NCBI GenBank assembly: GCA_017303715.1 | Contig: JAFLBZ010000021.1 | Location: 1-64,000, forward strand | Length of the DNA: 64,000 bases | Origin: Rhodothermia bacterium | GTDB lineage: Bacteria > Bacteroidota > Rhodothermia > Rhodothermales > UBA2364 | Direction: 5' to 3' | In this document: in pieces, positions 16,492 to 26,182 of the stretch | Layout of the letters: every line of letters starts with the position of its first letter | Numbering within the stretch: the stretch's first letter is position 1 | Notes under the pieces: model-generated | The model's database searches: none | What the model was told of the DNA's origin: nothing | The model's input: only the letters and a program-made list of their open reading frames with translations | Made by a program: the position numbers and the translations under genes

Positions 16492-19260
16492 ATGGCTCAA
16501 TGGGATTATTTTTGTCCGGGATGTTTCCGGGAAAAGGGGGCAGTTGCCATTTGTCCGCACTGTGGATTTGATGAGAACGCCCGCCGTTCCCCGCTCATAC
16601 TGCCGTACAGAACCCTTATCGGAAAACAATACATAACCGGTCGCCTGCTTGGAAAGCCGGGTGGTTTTGGTATTACCTATCTTGGTTTCGATACGGTTTT
16701 AAATACCCGTGTTGCAATAAAAGAATTTTTACCTCGCGAATTGGTAAGCCGTGCACCGGATGGCGTACAAATCCAGTTACACTCCGAGGAAGACCATGCC
16801 TTATTTGAATTCAGCAAAGACCGCTTTCTTCACGAGGCGAGAACGTTGGTGCGCATAGATCATCCCAATGTTGTGCGGGTACGGAATTATTTAGAGGCAA
16901 ACGGGACGGCCTACATCGTGATGAATTATTATGAAGGCGCAAACCTAAGTGAGTACCTTGAAGGAAATCGGGGGAAGATGCCAGAAGAGCAAGTCTTAGC
17001 ATATCTATTGCCCATTTTATCGGGGCTGTCGGAAGTACACCACAAAGGCTTCTTGCACAGAGACATCAAACCCGGAAATATATACATTACAAACGAAGGA
17101 CGGCCTATCTTATTGGATTTTGGCGCGGCACGGTCTGCCGTCAAAGAGCAATCGCGCGGCTTATCAGTGGTGCTTTCTCCCGGATTTGCACCGATTGAGC
17201 AGTACCATAGGAGTGGTGAGCAAGGCACTTGGACGGATGTTTACGGTTGTGCAGCCACATTGTATTACGCATTAACAGGAAAATTACCGCCAGAGGCCAC
17301 AGAGCGTCTTGGGCATGACGATCCTGATCGGCTCCGCAACCGACTTCAAGGGGTTTCGCCGAAGGTGATAGAAGCCATCTTAAAAGGCTTAGCGGTACAC
17401 CCTAAAGAACGACCCCAGACTGTAGAAGCCTTTTCGGCAATGCTGGCAGGGACAGAGATGCCCTTCTCGGAGCAGAAAACGGTTGCGAAGCCAGAAGTGC
17501 CCAATCAAGAGACCCGACCGACAGCAACGCCTGCGTCATTGGTCATGCCCCAAACGGTCGGCTATGATTATCCAGTCGCTTATTTTCCTACGGATGCGCC
17601 AGCAGCCCAAGCCGTTAAAGTAGAGCGCCGTTGGGATTGGACGTCGTTAGGGATCTTTTTTGCGGGTGTACTAATGGCATTATTGGCCTTGGCGGTATGG
17701 TTTTACAAAACGAATCGCCCTACCCAACTCATTGTCTCGGCATCGGGACAAGGTGACTATCGGAAGATCATGGAGGCGGTGGAGGCTTCCGGCGAAGGCA
17801 TGAAGATTTATGTGGAACCGGGGACTTATCGAGAAGTTCTGGTCTTGGATCGGGATGTGGAGATCATTGCACGTAAGGAGAAAGGGGATGTGATGATCGA
17901 AAACAGCAATAACCATGTCATCACCGTAAAAACCGCTACTCCTGTTCTTAAAGGGTTTAAGGTTCGTGCAACCGGAAAAGAAAAAAGTGGTCAACATGCC
18001 TTGTTTGTGTCGGGTGGAACGCCCGTTTTTGAAGACTGTGTATTTACTTCGACCGGCGGTGTACCCATCCAGATCAGTGGGCGTGATGCCAAACCCTACT
18101 TAAAACGGATTTCGATTCCTAAAAGCCCAACCGACGGCATAGCAATGGATCAGCAAGCTGGAGGAACCATTGAAAATGCCGAAATTGCAAACACCAAGGG
18201 CTGGGGTATGGTCATTTTGGGTGCGAAGGAGCCTAAAATCCAACAGTCAAAAATTTACAATGTGGAAGAAGGAGGTGTATGGATTGAAAATGGGGGCGGG
18301 ATTTTGGTTGATGTGGAAATATATGGGATGAATAAGCCGGGCGTACAAATCAGCCGAAATGCGGATGTGACCTTATCGCTTTTGAACATCCATGACGGTA
18401 AGCAAAATGGTATTTTTATCTCTGAAAACAGTAAAGCAAAAATTGAAAAGAGTAAAATCTATAAAAATGCTTTTGCTGGAATAGCCATTCGAGATGGAAG
18501 TGATCCGATAATTACCGATACCCAAATCTTTGATGGGCTTGACAATGGGGTCTGGATTTATAATGGGGGGAAAGGCCGATTGGAAAATGTGGCCATCTAT
18601 GGCAATCAAAAAAATGGGATGCAAATTAGCAGTGGTGCTATGCCAGCCATTATTAAGTCTAAAATTTACAGTAGCTCACTGGCTGGGATATTGTTTGACC
18701 AACGCGCCAAAGGAACCGTAGATGAGAGCGAAATTTATGGGAATGAAAAAACGGGCATTGTGATCAAAGATGGGAGTGAACCGCTAATACGTCGCTCTAA
18801 AATTTATGATGGTAAGGAAGTTGGTATCCTGATAGCCTCCAATGGGAAAGGAACCATAGAATTTACGCAAGTCTTTCGTAATGCGTTTCAAAATATCCAT
18901 ATTCAAGGTGGAGGAAACCCCACCATCCGCCAATCCGATATTTATGATGGTCAAGGTGGCGGGGTATGGATTACCGATAAAGGGAATGGCTTGATCGAGA
19001 ATTGCAACATTTACAACAATGCACGATTTGGTGTCGGTATTGAAAAACAGGGAGACCCGACTATCCGCCAATCCAAAATATATGGAAGCCATTCGCATGG
19101 GGTTTGGATTTCGGTGGGTGGACGTGGAACCATTCAAGAAAACCAAATATATGGAAACGCTGAATATGGCGTTTATATTAATCCCAATACCGCACCTTCT
19201 TTGGTGAGCAATACCATCAATTCTAATGGGCAAGGGGATGTTCTCGACCTCGGTTTCTAA
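16492..19260 (+). CDS. Ser/Thr protein kinase with zinc ribbon, TM helix and beta-helix ectodomain
   Basis: 922 residues. Order: zinc ribbon (CPGC 8-11 and CPHC 21-24); Hanks-type kinase domain (about 44-320) with the glycine loop GKPGGFG (54-60), K77 in VAIKEF, catalytic HRD 189-191 and DFG 209-211, so it should be active; a linker; one TM helix (386-406); then about 500 residues of right-handed parallel beta-helix built from 22-24-residue turns (motifs such as IRQSKIYDG and GVWIENGG recur). The repeats would lie outside the cytoplasm and could bind a polysaccharide or wall fragment, making this a receptor kinase. A trypsin/FHA protein follows 25 bases downstream; its FHA domain would suit a phosphothreonine made by this kinase. 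Substrates are unknown. Confidence 0.9.
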   Translation: MAQWDYFCPGCFREKGAVAICPHCGFDENARRSPLILPYRTLIGKQYITGRLLGKPGGFGITYLGFDTVLNTRVAIKEFLPRELVSRAPDGVQIQLHSEEDHALFEFSKDRFLHEARTLVRIDHPNVVRVRNYLEANGTAYIVMNYYEGANLSEYLEGNRGKMPEEQVLAYLLPILSGLSEVHHKGFLHRDIKPGNIYITNEGRPILLDFGAARSAVKEQSRGLSVVLSPGFAPIEQYHRSGEQGTWTDVYGCAATLYYALTGKLPPEATERLGHDDPDRLRNRLQGVSPKVIEAILKGLAVHPKERPQTVEAFSAMLAGTEMPFSEQKTVAKPEVPNQETRPTATPASLVMPQTVGYDYPVAYFPTDAPAAQAVKVERRWDWTSLGIFFAGVLMALLALAVWFYKTNRPTQLIVSASGQGDYRKIMEAVEASGEGMKIYVEPGTYREVLVLDRDVEIIARKEKGDVMIENSNNHVITVKTATPVLKGFKVRATGKEKSGQHALFVSGGTPVFEDCVFTSTGGVPIQISGRDAKPYLKRISIPKSPTDGIAMDQQAGGTIENAEIANTKGWGMVILGAKEPKIQQSKIYNVEEGGVWIENGGGILVDVEIYGMNKPGVQISRNADVTLSLLNIHDGKQNGIFISENSKAKIEKSKIYKNAFAGIAIRDGSDPIITDTQIFDGLDNGVWIYNGGKGRLENVAIYGNQKNGMQISSGAMPAIIKSKIYSSSLAGILFDQRAKGTVDESEIYGNEKTGIVIKDGSEPLIRRSKIYDGKEVGILIASNGKGTIEFTQVFRNAFQNIHIQGGGNPTIRQSDIYDGQGGGVWITDKGNGLIENCNIYNNARFGVGIEKQGDPTIRQSKIYGSHSHGVWISVGGRGTIQENQIYGNAEYGVYINPNTAPSLVSNTINSNGQGDVLDLGF

Positions 19261-19285
19261 TGCCAGACCAATCAAACCGGTAGGG

Positions 19286-20686
19286 ATGGTTTTTGGAATA
19301 AGAAAATTATATTGGGTTTGGGTTATTTGCTTTGGGGCAAGTGGCTTGATGCCCCTTCATGCGCAGGAGCCTTTTGAAGAGGCAGCCGAGCGAATGCGTG
19401 GCGTTGCAATCCGTATTTGGACGGAAGTGGAGGACTTGGACGAGAGCGAAACGGTGACGTCACAAGGTGGTTCTGCATTGGTGATTGACAAAAGATATGT
19501 GGTTACGAATGCACACGTTGCCTTTGACCGAGATTTTTTCTTGAGAACCATTGGGGATCCTTGGGAACAACGGCGATTTGCAGCCGCAAAACTGAAATTC
19601 TCCTATATTGTTTCTTTGGGGCCGGGGCGGGAAATTCCTGCCGAAGTGGTTTGGCGCTCTCCAAAAGATGTGGCAATTCTTAAGCTATCGGAACCAATCC
19701 CGAAGGAGATTGTGCCATTTGTACCAGCAAATTGGGTGAGGATGGGGCAAACGGTGAATGTTATGGGCTATCCAGCGGCGGCGGATCGGGATGCTGGTGG
19801 GGATGATTTTTATATTCCCACTTTAACTAGAGGGATTATCAGCAAGGAAGTGCGGAAAGATGAATATGGAAGGAAACTGTTCCAGACGGATGCTGCAATC
19901 AACGCCGGAAATTCGGGTGGACCAATGTTCAACGCTTGTGGTGAAGTGATTGGGATAAATGTTGAAAAAGCGCTTACCACCATACGCAATACCAAAGGAG
20001 AAGAGGAACGGCTTGCCGTAGGCGAGGGCATAGGTTGGGCCTTGCCATTTGATGAGTGGGTATTGGGATTGGACGAATTAAAAATCCCTTATACCTATGC
20101 CACAGCGCCATGTACGGGATTGGCAACGAATGGCGGAAATAATTCAATCGCCAGCGGTGTAAACACCATCCGAGATCGGCTTTATTTAATTGGTTTATTG
20201 GTGGCGATTCTGTTTAGTGTAACCGCGCTCATTCTCGCCTTAACCAAACGCGGGCGCGTTATGATGCGTGAGGCGGTAACCAAAAGCCGTGAATTGGTGA
20301 GTCGTCGGATCCCAAGTGGACGGAATGCAAAATTTGTCGCCGGACCTCATGTACCTGTTTTGGCTTGTGTTGGTGGGTACTATGAAGGAACCTCAATTGA
20401 ACTAGGTGAAAAACCGCTTGCCATTGGGCGAGATGCCCGCATGTGTCAGTTGGTTTATCCGCAAGACAAGACCGAAATCAGCCGAAGACACTGCGTAATT
20501 CGCTACGAAGAAAAGGATCATGCTTTTTTTCTGGAAGACTGCTGGTCTAAAAACGGGACATATGCCTTAAGTAGTGGCAAAATCCCCGGTGGCGAACAAA
20601 TTGTGTTGAAGACCGGAGAACGCTTCTATGTTGGGGATTCTGGGAATATGTTTGAGGTCAATATCGAACCACTTGCGACTTCATGA
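19286..20686 (+). CDS. Trypsin-like serine protease with C-terminal FHA domain
   Basis: 466 residues. A signal-like segment (residues 8-26, ending HAQ) is followed by a DegP/trypsin-type domain with H77 (TNAHVAF), D128 (SPKDVAIL) and S210 (AGNSGGP), an intact triad. A TM helix (about 297-317, LIGLLVAILFSVTALILAL) leads to an FHA domain (about 375-460) with IGRDARMCQLV, SRRHC and WSKNGTY, the phosphothreonine-contact signature. The predicted topology is protease outside, FHA inside. I chose the ATG at 19286 because it has the better signal sequence and avoids overlap; 19226 is an in-frame alternative overlapping the kinase by 35 bases. Co-transcription with the kinase suggests signalling that couples phosphorylation to external proteolysis. 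Confidence 0.85.
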   Translation: MVFGIRKLYWVWVICFGASGLMPLHAQEPFEEAAERMRGVAIRIWTEVEDLDESETVTSQGGSALVIDKRYVVTNAHVAFDRDFFLRTIGDPWEQRRFAAAKLKFSYIVSLGPGREIPAEVVWRSPKDVAILKLSEPIPKEIVPFVPANWVRMGQTVNVMGYPAAADRDAGGDDFYIPTLTRGIISKEVRKDEYGRKLFQTDAAINAGNSGGPMFNACGEVIGINVEKALTTIRNTKGEEERLAVGEGIGWALPFDEWVLGLDELKIPYTYATAPCTGLATNGGNNSIASGVNTIRDRLYLIGLLVAILFSVTALILALTKRGRVMMREAVTKSRELVSRRIPSGRNAKFVAGPHVPVLACVGGYYEGTSIELGEKPLAIGRDARMCQLVYPQDKTEISRRHCVIRYEEKDHAFFLEDCWSKNGTYALSSGKIPGGEQIVLKTGERFYVGDSGNMFEVNIEPLATS

Positions 20687-20693
20687 TTCAAAA

Positions 20694-21266
20694 TTAGTTG
20701 TTCAGTGCCATGAGAACTTTGGCAAAGAGTTCGGCTGTTTCCTCGTTTATGTCCACTAATCGAATGGTGTCAATTGTAGAAGTAGAATGGTTTTTGAAAT
20801 AGGATACCACCGTTCCAATTATCACAGTAATACATCTGGGTATTGGGTAGGCAAAAATACCACTGCTCACGGCTGGAAGTGAAAGGCTTTTTGCGCCCAG
20901 TTCATCTGCTTTTTTAAGCACATTTAGTATGGCTGTTGCCAATAAAGCATCTTCGTTGTGGTTCCCATCCACCCAGACAGGCCCAACCGCATGGATGATT
21001 CCGCGTGATGCCAATAAACCTGCACCTGTTACTACCACATCCCCAACAGCTACCGTTCCATTTTCTCGGACGTAATCGGAACTTTCCTCTTGGATCTTTT
21101 TGCCACCTTTGGCGAGGATCGCACCTGCGACGCCACCGCCGTGCCGCAGACGGCCATTGGCGGCATTTACAATCAGATCCGTTTTTTCTTCGGTTAAGTC
21201 ACCAATACAAGCTTCGATGGTTACGCCTTGTGGCAGCGTAAATCGGTTAAGGACAATTGCAGACAT
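20694..21266 (-). CDS. Macro-domain protein (ADP-ribose-binding hydrolase)
   Basis: 190 residues, almost entirely one macro domain. The signature is clear: IVNAANGRLRHGGGVAGAI at about 32-50, the catalytic/binding loop of MacroD-like ADP-ribosyl hydrolases, and the phosphate-binding loop AVSSGIFAYP near 130. Family members remove ADP-ribose from proteins or deacetylate O-acetyl-ADP-ribose. It is convergent with the protease gene (7 bases apart). On its own strand the nearest upstream gene is 92 bases away, with the amidohydrolase operon terminator lying between, so it is likely transcribed alone. Which ADP-ribosylated substrate it serves is not evident. Confidence 0.9.
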   Translation of the reverse strand: MSAIVLNRFTLPQGVTIEACIGDLTEEKTDLIVNAANGRLRHGGGVAGAILAKGGKKIQEESSDYVRENGTVAVGDVVVTGAGLLASRGIIHAVGPVWVDGNHNEDALLATAILNVLKKADELGAKSLSLPAVSSGIFAYPIPRCITVIIGTVVSYFKNHSTSTIDTIRLVDINEETAELFAKVLMALNN

Positions 21267-21300
21267 GGGGTGTTTTTTACGTGAAGGAAACTGTAAAATA

Positions 21301-21328
21301 AAAAAGCCTCTCCCGTAAAAGAAGAGGC
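21301..21328 (-). terminator. Terminator of the amidohydrolase operon
   Basis: Stem GCCTCT (21306-21311) with AGAGGC (21323-21328). On the minus strand it is followed by five Ts and further AT-rich sequence, and lies 30 bases after the stop of the amidohydrolase at 21359. Confidence 0.75.
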
Positions 21329-21358
21329 CACGAACAAAATATGTACTGAATCCGTTTT

Positions 21359-22645
21359 TTATTTATCCAATCCGGGATTTCTGTTCAGAAATTCGTCGTA
21401 TAGGCGAGTTTGCATCGAAGTCAACGTAATGTTTCTTCCCGCAATCAAGACATGTGAGATTTGGGTTTTTGGCTCAAAGGGGTCGCCATTTGCCACAAAT
21501 ACCGTAGCCTCTTTGCCAATTTCGAGGGAGCCTAATTTGTTAGCAACCCCGAAAATTTCAGCAGGGATAATGGTAACGGCTTTTAGTGCCTGCTCTTTTC
21601 CCAAGCCATATGCTGCTGCATATCCGGCAAAATAGGGTAAATTACGGGCGTTCTCATTCGCCTCCGAGCGTAGCGCCACCTTAACCCCAGCTTTGTGTAG
21701 GAGTCCGGGGTTAGCATAGCCTCGGTCATAGCGATCGGAAGAGCGGGTTGGGAAAGCAAAGACACTTGCGGCCACAACAGGTACGCCAGAAGCGGCAATT
21801 TTATCCGCAACACGCCAACCTTCCCGTACACCGGTTAGAATGGCCTTTACTCCTTTGGCTTTAATCCATTGCAAGGCTGCTTCAATATCTTTTGCGGTGT
21901 TTACCTCGATAAGCAAGGGCATTTCTCCGCGTACAACTGGTGCTAATGCCTCCATTTCTGGAACATATTCAGGCGCTTTTGTACCAGCAGATGCTTTGTA
22001 GCTCCCTTGAATGCGGTTATAGTTTTGTGCTTGTTCCCAAAGATTGTTCAAGTCTTCCAGTGCTTTTTGATAGGCTTTGGTTATTTCTTCCTCTGAGCGA
22101 CGATCAAAACCACCAAATCGCCCTGTGTTGGGAAAGTTCATGACCACACCCTTAAAGCCCGCAAACATCTGATCGGGGTTGTACCCGTGAAGGCGGACCA
22201 AGGCGGAGGTTCCCGGAAAGAGTCCGCCTGTGGGTACGGCTAAGGTGAAAAGCACGCCATTTACCCGAGTTACTGGAATCAATTCGGAGTTGGGGTTGAT
22301 GGCTGTTAAAGCTTGCATTTGTGGAGTTATGTTTCCCAATTCGTCGTGATCTACTGTTTCGGGTAAAGACCCAACCTCCATTAACCCCAACTGGCCACCA
22401 CTTTCAATGAATCCGGGGTAAACAGATTTTCCCGCACAATCAATGATGGTAGCGCCTGTTGGGATGACGACTGCCTTGCCAAGTGCGGCAATTTTTCCAT
22501 CACGAATCAGTAAGGTGGCATTTTCTATAACACCATTGGTTACCGTTACCAAGCGTGCATTCGTCAGGGCAATCACTCTGGGGTCTGGATCGGTATGAAA
22601 ACCAACCAAAAGCAAGGCCAAAGTGGAAAAAAAGAGTTTTAGCAT
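21359..22645 (-). CDS. Exported amidohydrolase-superfamily protein, metal motif degenerate
   Basis: 428 residues with a signal peptide. The overall fold is that of imidazolonepropionase-like amidohydrolases (composite beta-sandwich GKIAALGKAVVIPTGATIID, then the barrel, ending GSLEIGKEATVFVANGDP). However, the place where active members have the DAHSH metal motif reads FIESGGQLGLME, and the later Asp site is in VALRSEANENARN. The protein therefore probably lacks the usual binuclear metal site. It is the last gene of a minus-strand operon with two other amidohydrolases and a TonB-like protein. It could be a catalytically inactive partner subunit or use another mechanism. Confidence 0.8.
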   Translation of the reverse strand: MLKLFFSTLALLLVGFHTDPDPRVIALTNARLVTVTNGVIENATLLIRDGKIAALGKAVVIPTGATIIDCAGKSVYPGFIESGGQLGLMEVGSLPETVDHDELGNITPQMQALTAINPNSELIPVTRVNGVLFTLAVPTGGLFPGTSALVRLHGYNPDQMFAGFKGVVMNFPNTGRFGGFDRRSEEEITKAYQKALEDLNNLWEQAQNYNRIQGSYKASAGTKAPEYVPEMEALAPVVRGEMPLLIEVNTAKDIEAALQWIKAKGVKAILTGVREGWRVADKIAASGVPVVAASVFAFPTRSSDRYDRGYANPGLLHKAGVKVALRSEANENARNLPYFAGYAAAYGLGKEQALKAVTIIPAEIFGVANKLGSLEIGKEATVFVANGDPFEPKTQISHVLIAGRNITLTSMQTRLYDEFLNRNPGLDK

Positions 22646-22664
22646 TTAGGTATAGATTACAAGT

Positions 22665-23048
22665 TTAAACCCGTTTGATGGTAAAGTTTACCGGAAGGGT
22701 CATCCGAGACCGGACTTTTGTCCGTCCTCTCATACCCGGCAACCACGAAGGCATGTTCTGTACTAATTTGAGGGCCTCCTCGTCTAATTCTGGTGCAATT
22801 CCTTGCTTTAGGGTAATATTGCTAATGGATCCATCCCGCTCGACATAGAACTGGACAAATACGGTTCCTTCCAATCCAGCATCATAAGCAGCATCCGGAT
22901 AACGAAGATTTAGACCAATATAGTTGCCCAATTCTTGTTCACCCCCTGGAAACTCGGGGGAAATCTCGGTTTGTGGCCCGAATAGCGTACAATTCAGACC
23001 GGAAAATGCAATAAGTAAGAGAACGAGAAGGTATAGTTTTTTTTTCAT
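22665..23048 (-). CDS. Small TonB-domain protein, possible lipoprotein
   Basis: 127 residues: a hydrophobic N-terminal segment ending at LNC (C20, only a weak lipobox) and a TonB C-terminal domain (about 45-127; VFVQFYVERDGSISNITLKQG ... MPSWLPGMRGR). Unlike the TonB at 12920 it has no proline-rich spacer and no cytoplasmic tail, so it is unlikely to energise receptors across the periplasm. Short TonB-domain proteins of this kind are common in Bacteroidota envelopes. It lies inside the amidohydrolase operon with gaps of 36 and 19 bases, which implies co-expression rather than a known shared pathway. Confidence 0.82.
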   Translation of the reverse strand: MKKKLYLLVLLLIAFSGLNCTLFGPQTEISPEFPGGEQELGNYIGLNLRYPDAAYDAGLEGTVFVQFYVERDGSISNITLKQGIAPELDEEALKLVQNMPSWLPGMRGRTKVRSRMTLPVNFTIKRV

Positions 23049-23084
23049 GTCTTTTCTTGGCTCTATTATTTGCTAATGCAAGGA

Positions 23085-24464
23085 TTAATCATGACGGTGA
23101 AAGATTTTCTCACCTAATGACTGTGCGGCTTCTTCCATCAACCAATCCACGCCCTGCATACAGCGGTCTTCCGCATCATTTGAGAGATCGGCGGTCTCGA
23201 TGGGCGCATCCGGACGCACGAGCAAGCGCATATCGTCAGGATCGGCTTCTCGGTCAAAACGAACAACACCGTCCACGATGGTAAATTGATTGATGGCATA
23301 CACAGAAAGCGGATGGGCATTAAAAATCGCAATATCCGCATCTTTTCCAACCTCAAGGGAGCCGGTGCGGTGGTCTATGCCCAATTGGGAAGCCGGATTG
23401 ATGGTAATCATCGCTAACGCTTCGTCATCGGTCATTCCGCCATATTTTTGCGTTTTAGCTGCCTCTAAATTTAGGTGGCGTATAAAGTCCGCAGAGTCCG
23501 AGTTGATAGAAGTTTTTACCCCGTTTTTGGTTAAGATACTGGCATTATAAGCGGTTGAATAATACACCTCCATTTTATAAGCCCACCAATCTGCAAAAAC
23601 AGAAGCAGTTGCCCCAAAAGCGGCGAGTTCGGGCGCTACTTTGAATGCCTCGTTGGCATGTTGGAAGGTGACTTTTTGGATGCCATAGTCTTTTAAGACC
23701 TTTAAAAGCATCAGGATTTCATCAGCACGGTAGGAGTGGGCATGAATGAGGATATTGCCCTTTAGAATATCGGCCACCACCTCATTGCGGAGGTTATATG
23801 CCGGTGGAGGGCCAATGGGGTTCTTCTTATAGGCTTCCCATTCGTTCAGGTAACGTTTGCCACGCTCGAAAGCATCTCGGATGACAAACTCAACACCCAT
23901 ACGTGTTGAAGGATTAATACCGTTTCCGCGACCATGAACGCGGGTTGGATTTTCGCCAAGTGCAAATTTGATGGTACGTGGTGCTCCTTCCATGACCAAT
24001 TCTTCGGGCAACTTAACGCCATATCGGTGTTTAAGGGTCTGGCATTGTCCTCCAATCGCATTTGCGGAGCCGTGCATGGCATGAGAAATGGTGGTTCCTC
24101 CAGCCAAAGCTCGGTAGATACTAATGTCTAAGGGGTTTACCACATCCCGTATTTGGACTTCAGCAGTAACGGGGTTGGTGGCCTCGTTTACGGCATCTAT
24201 ACCAATATGCGAATGGGCATCAATTATGCCGGGCATCACAAAACGTCCGGTTGCATCTATGGTTCGGTAGCCTGCCGGCGCACCGATGTTCTTACCAATT
24301 TTTGCAATTTTCCCATTGGTTACGAGCACATCCGCGGCCTCCAATGTGCCTTTTGTTACGGTCATAACCGTTCCATTGCGTATGAGTAGATTGCCTTTTT
24401 CTTGGGCAAAAACAAGAGATAAGCTCAAGAAAAATAGAGCTGAAAAAATAAATTTTGACTTCAT
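23085..24464 (-). CDS. Exported amidohydrolase, metal site intact
   Basis: 459 residues, signal peptide ending VFAQ. The binuclear amidohydrolase signature is complete here: PGIIDAHSHIGI (HxH near 83-85), H in IHAHSYRADE, H in VTFQHANEA and the catalytic Asp in KTSINSDSAD. The C-terminal beta-sandwich closes with GSLEVGKDADIAIFNAHP. Exported members of this group act on cyclic amides or dipeptides; the substrate here is unknown. It starts two bases after the upstream paralogue's stop, so the two are translationally linked, and it is the only one of the three neighbours with all metal ligands, hence the likely catalytic member of the set. Confidence 0.87.
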   Translation of the reverse strand: MKSKFIFSALFFLSLSLVFAQEKGNLLIRNGTVMTVTKGTLEAADVLVTNGKIAKIGKNIGAPAGYRTIDATGRFVMPGIIDAHSHIGIDAVNEATNPVTAEVQIRDVVNPLDISIYRALAGGTTISHAMHGSANAIGGQCQTLKHRYGVKLPEELVMEGAPRTIKFALGENPTRVHGRGNGINPSTRMGVEFVIRDAFERGKRYLNEWEAYKKNPIGPPPAYNLRNEVVADILKGNILIHAHSYRADEILMLLKVLKDYGIQKVTFQHANEAFKVAPELAAFGATASVFADWWAYKMEVYYSTAYNASILTKNGVKTSINSDSADFIRHLNLEAAKTQKYGGMTDDEALAMITINPASQLGIDHRTGSLEVGKDADIAIFNAHPLSVYAINQFTIVDGVVRFDREADPDDMRLLVRPDAPIETADLSNDAEDRCMQGVDWLMEEAAQSLGEKIFHRHD

Positions 24465-24466
24465 GA

Positions 24467-26182
24467 TCAGTTAGGTTTAGCCGTTCTGGAGCCAGTAACA
24501 GGTAGGTCCGATTGAAGGGAGGTGACATACACAGAGCCGCTCAGGGTGTCACCCTCTATTTTAAGGGTGAAAGCAATCTCCGAGTTCTGGGCAAAGCCTT
24601 TACAATTTATGGTTTGTCCCTCAACCTTAATGTCTTTCAGCTCAGAAGTTTCATTTTCAGTTTTGAGTAATCCACTAAGTGCCCGACCAGCAGCAAAAAA
24701 TTGGATGCTCCCTTGTTGTGTTCCGCCGGGTGTTTCTACGGAAATGCTCCAAGTGCCTAAAGCAGCGGAGAAATCGTTTGTAGTGTCATTTGTTTTAGGG
24801 GTCTTATTTGTGGTTTGCTTTGGGTATTTGAACAATTGTCCTTCCACCATGACCATCCGAATTTGGCTTTTTTCATCAAAGATGGGGCCATCAGAGAAAA
24901 CCAAATTAGCAATTTTCCCTTTTTCAATAGAGCCAAGCTGGGTTTCTATCCCCAATATTTTTGCAGGTTGGGTGGTCAATGCCGCAAGAAGTTGGTTCTC
25001 GTTTAGGCCATTTTGAAGCAAGACTGTAAAGTTTTTCTTGATATTGGTTACTTTAGCATCTTTTCCGGCGAAGCCAAAAGGGATTCCTGCTTCGGCAAAT
25101 GCGGCTGCTTGACGGGCATACTGCTGAAAAGAACTTTTTTGGACTTCATACAGCCTCCTCAACTCGGATGGAAGTTGGGCTGGCATGTCTATACGGTCCT
25201 TCTTGGTCGCTGCGTTGGCTTGTTCTTTCGGCTCTTTTGGTGCTTCTGGTAAATCCAATGATAGAAAAACCGGCGTGGCCCTGTTTTTTAGTTGTGGGAT
25301 AATCTCGTGACCATCTTTAAGACCGACCAAAATAGGCTTGTATCCCAAGTCATCGCCCATCCTTAGGCCACGAAGTGCATCTATGTATTCATTCGCAAAG
25401 AAGAAAAGTGGCTTTTCGCCTTTAATAAAAGGAAAAAGGGCCGTATGCACTGGATCGGTGATGGGGCGTTGTAAGCCTGCGGGATTTTTTTGATAGGTGG
25501 CCTCGTATGCCATGCTTTGTTTGGCCGCACCAAAGGCTTGTCGCCAGAAGGCCATTGTTCCCAAATCGTTAGAAGGATAAACCTGTTGCCCCTGACCACG
25601 CGCTGCGCCGAGCAATTGGCCCAAAAGTCCAACCTGTGGTACAAATATCATTTCGTTGGCATCCTTACCTGATAGAAACAGGAGGGCTGTTCTCCCCGGC
25701 ATCATTCTGCCGTAAGGGGCTACATGGGCAGTCGTAAAGCCTAATTTTCGCCACTCAGCCACACTTGCATCATCGGCTTTTAAGACCGAGCGCACGTCAA
25801 AATCCGGCTGGATGCCTGCGCGGTGGTAGTCGGGTTCTCCGGGTCGAGGTATTCTTGGTAGTGGATCATCTTTTGGGCGTGGCACGCCGATGTGCGACAA
25901 GCCATCAATAAAACCCGCATAAACGGTGAGAGAGTCGCCCCGAAGTATTAAGGCGTCATAAGGTGCGGTTACAGAGGTTCCAATTTGTGTTATGATGCCA
26001 TTTTCGATGACAATAGACCCTTTTTCTACTATCTTGCCCGGAGATTGCACAATTCGGGCGTTCACAATATGCCAATTTTTAGAAACTGGCGCGAGGGGTT
26101 TGTCTGGTGTTGGTTGCCCAAATGCGGGCGGGATCATCAAAATACACAACAGCCCCCACAAACGAAGATGTCTAAATCGCAT
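24467..26182 (-). CDS. Exported amidohydrolase-superfamily protein with C-terminal beta domain
   Basis: 571 residues with a signal peptide (MRFRHLRLWGLLCILMIPPAFG). The amidohydrolase core spans about 35-455; the first metal motif is changed to FIDGLSHIGV (first His of HxH replaced), so metal binding is doubtful. The core ends GSIEKGKIANLVFSDGP. A Thr/Lys-rich linker (about 458-470) leads to a separate all-beta domain of about 100 residues (LGTWSISVETPGGTQQGSI ... LSGSVYV), lipocalin-like in appearance. It is the first gene of the operon that continues with the intact amidohydrolase two bases downstream. Confidence 0.82.
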   Translation of the reverse strand: MRFRHLRLWGLLCILMIPPAFGQPTPDKPLAPVSKNWHIVNARIVQSPGKIVEKGSIVIENGIITQIGTSVTAPYDALILRGDSLTVYAGFIDGLSHIGVPRPKDDPLPRIPRPGEPDYHRAGIQPDFDVRSVLKADDASVAEWRKLGFTTAHVAPYGRMMPGRTALLFLSGKDANEMIFVPQVGLLGQLLGAARGQGQQVYPSNDLGTMAFWRQAFGAAKQSMAYEATYQKNPAGLQRPITDPVHTALFPFIKGEKPLFFFANEYIDALRGLRMGDDLGYKPILVGLKDGHEIIPQLKNRATPVFLSLDLPEAPKEPKEQANAATKKDRIDMPAQLPSELRRLYEVQKSSFQQYARQAAAFAEAGIPFGFAGKDAKVTNIKKNFTVLLQNGLNENQLLAALTTQPAKILGIETQLGSIEKGKIANLVFSDGPIFDEKSQIRMVMVEGQLFKYPKQTTNKTPKTNDTTNDFSAALGTWSISVETPGGTQQGSIQFFAAGRALSGLLKTENETSELKDIKVEGQTINCKGFAQNSEIAFTLKIEGDTLSGSVYVTSLQSDLPVTGSRTAKPN

